From Sequoia sempervirens (taxonomy: Eukaryota; Streptophyta; Pinopsida; Cupressales; Cupressaceae), in the NCBI GenBank assembly GCA_007258455.2, contig VDFB02321287.1:24519-88518 (forward strand): a DNA stretch of 64,000 nucleotides, written 5' to 3'. Below, piece by piece: positions 60,584-64,000 of the stretch; the first letter of the stretch is position 1, and every line of letters starts with the position of its first letter. Below the pieces are notes generated by a model, which was not told the origin of the DNA, searched no databases, and saw only the letters and a program-made list of their open reading frames with translations. Position numbers and translations under genes: made by a program.

Positions 60584-62621
60584 TGTAAGGAAATCAATGG
60601 AACACATCTAATGAAAACTCCAAATAGTAGTGCCTTTGGTAACTTTAATTTCGATTAGGTTTCCTCAAAGACACGTACTACTATATCCTAAAGCAGAAAC
60701 AAACACAATTTATTTCCCACATTAATCCTTCTGAGAAAAACACATGTAAATTCAACAGCAAGCAACAACACAGATGAAAGATACTACAAAAAACATAACA
60801 CAAATATTTTACATGGGGAAAACCCTTTCGGGTAAAAAACCCCACTCTCCAACGTTCAAGCCATTGTATTATTTAGCAATAGAAAGTTACAATACAGTTT
60901 CATGCTCTTAGCCTTTCAGATTTTACATCTTGTTCATTATGGATACAACTTGTAACAGCAAACACCCCTAAAGAGATCAACCATGGCATTCATGTTCAGG
61001 AGAGATTCGAATAGCATAATCCTGCCTCTCTCTTCTTATGCTTCAGCCTCATGGCCTCGTCCTTTCAGCTATCCACTTGGCCTTCTCTTTGTTAGTTCTT
61101 TGTGTCTTCTCTATCTCATTGGCTCTGGATCTTCAGCACCAGCTACAGAACGTCCAATGCATACATATATGCATTTGTTCTCAAGAGGCTCTATGAAATC
61201 ATTCTTTTCCAACTGTTATATCAGAACTCATGAATCATCCAGCCTAGCATCATTAGATGTTTCCACTTCCTCATGTTTTAGTTTTCCAACTTCCACATAG
61301 AAACGGTTCAGCAAACGTTTCACATCCTGCTTTCTCTAATTGTTCCAAAATGCACCACGTTGAACAATCTTCACTCGGTCAATAGTGATCAACTTGTGTC
61401 ACATGTTGGTGAGACACAAGAAGTGTCTCCCCGATGCCACAAGACCCATTTACACATTTTCGCCAAGAGTCGTCTCCATCGGCGAGAGGTTCCACCGATC
61501 TTACAAGTTGCATCGACCTCAGCATGCACATCGATGATACTATCGCTATCGCCAGGAGATCACATCAAGCCTTCCAGTCATACCGAAACCCATTATATTC
61601 CTATCGACATCCATCTATTAGCAAGAGTCTCCTCATCTGCATGATTGGTGAGACCTCTCACCGACCTCCAGTTGAACTCATCCACCAACGCTATCGCTAA
61701 GACATCCAACTATCGCCAAGAGGTTATACCAAGGTCTTCAAGTCATATAGATGTGAGTGTTCTCATCGGCAAGACTATCGTCTTTTTCCAAGACATCACA
61801 CCGAGCTTCATGTTATACCAAAGTCACACAGCCATCGGCGAGACCAACACCTATCACCAAGACTTCACACCGAAGTCTCCAGGTTACCTCGAGCCCACCT
61901 TTCACCAAGAGTCATGTTGAATGCATCCCACACCATCGGTGAGACAAATGCCCATCGCCAAATCTTCATAGCGAAGCCTTCAAGTCATACTGATGTGTTC
62001 TACTATTGGTGAGAGAATGAACCTTCTACAAGACTTCTTACCGAGGTTTCCATGTTAAACCACTATTCTCCAAGAGTCACACCGAACCAATGACCCCACG
62101 TGTTGTCGGCGAGACTTCTGATATTCAATGAGACATCATATCAAAACAAGCCTTTTGGACAAGGGTCTCCCTGATGTATTCAAGTGTTACATTGTCACCA
62201 AGACAATCCTTCATCACTGAGACTTCACACTGAGACCCTTAAGTTACTCTGAGTGTCCATCGGTGAGACATACCAACTGTCACCAAGAGATTTCCTAAGC
62301 CCTTATCTCATTCTAAAGACTTCTATCGGTGAGACATTCATATTGGTAAAGCTTCATACCAAAACGTAAACCTTTCAGTCAAGTCTCCCCGATATCTGAT
62401 AAACACCATCAGTCAGTAAGAGATCTCCACTCAGCAAAGGGTTACAGCGAATGCACCAAGTCATAGCGATAGGCTCCTTTGGAAAGACAGAAGCAAAGTC
62501 ACAGTGACATGAGAAATACACAAGGTTACTGAACTTCCAGTTGGCCAGACAACAAGAATGTCACAGCGACCATGCTTTCTTAGAGGTTTCAGCCTGTGAG
62601 ATTGAGGCAACAATTCCAACA
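60584..62621 (-). mobile_element. Solo Copia LTR (2,038 bp) in C2
   Basis: Begins TGTAAGGAAATCAATGG and ends ACAATTCCAACA, like the C1 LTR at both ends but otherwise diverged. Flanks TATGT (60579-60583) and TATGC (62622-62626) are a 5-bp duplication with one C-to-T change; removing the LTR restores the C2 frame. It shares the U5 motif (60808-60844) and a CpG-rich repeat field (61380-62580) with C1. No internal region or second LTR, hence solo, probably left by LTR-LTR recombination. Orientation is taken from the C1 likeness. Confidence 0.8.
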
Positions 62622-62626
62622 TATGC

Positions 62627-64000
62627 TATAACAAAAGACTGAGAAAAGTAATTGAGAGTGAAAATGTCAAGGTTGAGGAGGATTTAGTCAAATCATCCAG
62701 AAGATGTAACTATGATTCAAATGAAGACATCATGATCCAATGGAAGAATTCACAATCACCAAATCTACTTCATATTATTCCATATGTTCTGATGAAGCAA
62801 CCACAAGTTGTTCTGGTAAATCAATTCAGTCAAGAAGTGCAGTCAAGTGCAACTACACAAGAAAAATTAGAAAACATAGAATTCCAAGAGAGTCCTAAAA
62901 CTCCAAGGTATGTAAAGTTGAATCATTCTGAAAGTCAAATCATAGGAGATAAGAGCAAAGGAGTGCAAACTAGAAAGAAAATTGTTGAAGAATATTGCCT
63001 GATTTCCAAGATTAAACCTAAGAATGTCACTGAAGCCTATCAAGATGAACACTGGCTAGAAGCTATGAAAGAAGAACTGTCACAAATTAAAAATAATGAC
63101 ACATGGACACTTGTTATTAGGCCTAAAGGAAATAATGTGATTTCCACTAAGTGGGTATTCAAAAACAAGCTAAACGAAGATGGTGAAGTGGTCTGAAATA
63201 AGGTGAGACTGGTATGTAAAGGTTACTATCAAATGAAAGGTATAGATTTTGAAGAGACCTTTTCCCCTATTGCTAGAATTGAAGCAGTAAGACTATTTCT
63301 TGCTTATGTTGCTTACAAGAACTACAAAGTTTACCAAATGGATGTAAAGTCTACATTTCTAAATGGGGAACTTGAGGAAGAAGTGTATATTGAACAACCA
63401 GATGGATTTCAGCTAATAGATGAGGAAGACATCGTTTGCAAATTGAAGAAAGCCTTGTATGGACTCAAACAAGCCCCTAGACCCTGGTATGCCAGACTTG
63501 AAAAATACCTGTTGAAGCTTGAATTCTCAAAAGGTTCTGCTAACAACAACTTATATTTCAAGATAGATCATGATAAGGAGTTAATCATAGAATTTTTTGT
63601 TGATGATATCATCTTTAGTGGAGATGATAATTTATGCATGAAGTTTGCTGATGAAATGAAGAATGAATTTGAGATGAGCATGATTGGTGAAATGAATTTC
63701 TTTATGGGATTGCAAGTTTCACAATTGTATCAAGGGATTTTCATATCTCATTCCAAGTATGTGAAAGAACTGTTAAAGAAGTTTGGAATTGATGATTCCA
63801 AACCGGTTGGTACACCCACGGTGACTAGATGTAAGTTGAAACAAAATGATGATTCTCCTAAGTCAAATCAAACTAGATATAGATCAATGATTGGAGGATT
63901 ACTCTACTTAACATAGACAAGGCTAGATATTATGCATGTTGTATGTATGGTTACAAGATTTCAATCTGATCTGAAAGAATCACATGTAACTATTTTCAAA
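62627..64000 (+). pseudogene. C2 gag tail joined to reverse transcriptase and RNase H start
   Basis: After the solo LTR the gag-like tail (NVKVEEDLVKSSRRCNYDSNED) leads straight to the region just before a Copia RT (SPKTPRYVKLNHSESQIIGD, then ISKIKPKNVTEAYQDEHW), so protease and integrase are absent. RT: DTWTLVIRPKGNNVIS, then [65 protein letters not shown] (YVDD with Phe for Tyr, near 63596). RNase H begins [12 protein letters not shown] and is cut by the window end. Stops at about 63194 and 63914; one frame throughout. Confidence 0.88.

Larger units (their letters stand above)
58296..64000 (+). mobile_element. Ty1/Copia element C2, partial (3' end beyond window)
   Basis: 5' LTR, primer site, gag, then RT and the start of RNase H, with protease and integrase missing, and a solo LTR nested in the gag tail. 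Inserted in the G1 integrase; the five bases before it are AGAAG, so the partner duplication should be AGAAG beyond 64000. Confidence 0.85.

Noticed and set aside
1..64000. tRNA, rRNA, CRISPR arrays or host genes
   Set aside because: None recognised; all coding signal belongs to transposable elements or the unknown frame.

Overview
The window reads as plant nuclear DNA made almost entirely of old transposable elements, with no host gene I can support. The AT-rich base composition, very long Ty3/Gypsy LTRs, Ty1/Copia elements primed by initiator tRNA-Met, hAT relics and reading frames broken mostly by single-base nonsense changes suggest a large, slowly purged seed-plant genome. A conifer or other gymnosperm is my best guess; that is inference and no species marker is present.

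Layout. 1-2605: gag of a Gypsy element (family G1, copy 1, + strand), cut by a 292-bp foldback element and then by a hAT element (about 2614-6470). 6868-10530: a deleted, short-LTR relative of family G2 on the - strand. 11885-15577: one 1,231-codon frame of unknown function, + strand, with 24 internal stops and no frameshift. 17370-23284: gag, protease, archaeal-type RNase H, reverse transcriptase and native RNase H remnant of G1 copy 2. Its integrase is found 34 kb away at 57416-58295.

The 34 kb between (23285-57410) is one insertion flanked by a 5-bp duplication, GTATT. It is a G2 Gypsy concatemer on the - strand with the order LTR, internal, LTR, internal, LTR (LTRs 4,844 bp). The third LTR carries a complete 7,454-bp Copia element, C1 (49508-56961), with its own GTTAC duplication. 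The G1 integrase tail is interrupted at 58296 by a second Copia element, C2 (+ strand, running off the window end), which itself holds a solo LTR (60584-62621).

The order of events can be read from the nesting: G1 first, then G2 and C2 into G1, then C1 into G2 and the solo LTR into C2. Eye-counted LTR differences (about 10% for G2, about 6% for C1) agree. None of the elements looks able to move by itself. The most unusual points are the two-unit concatemer, the RNase H domain placed between protease and reverse transcriptase in both Gypsy families, and the long unknown frame.
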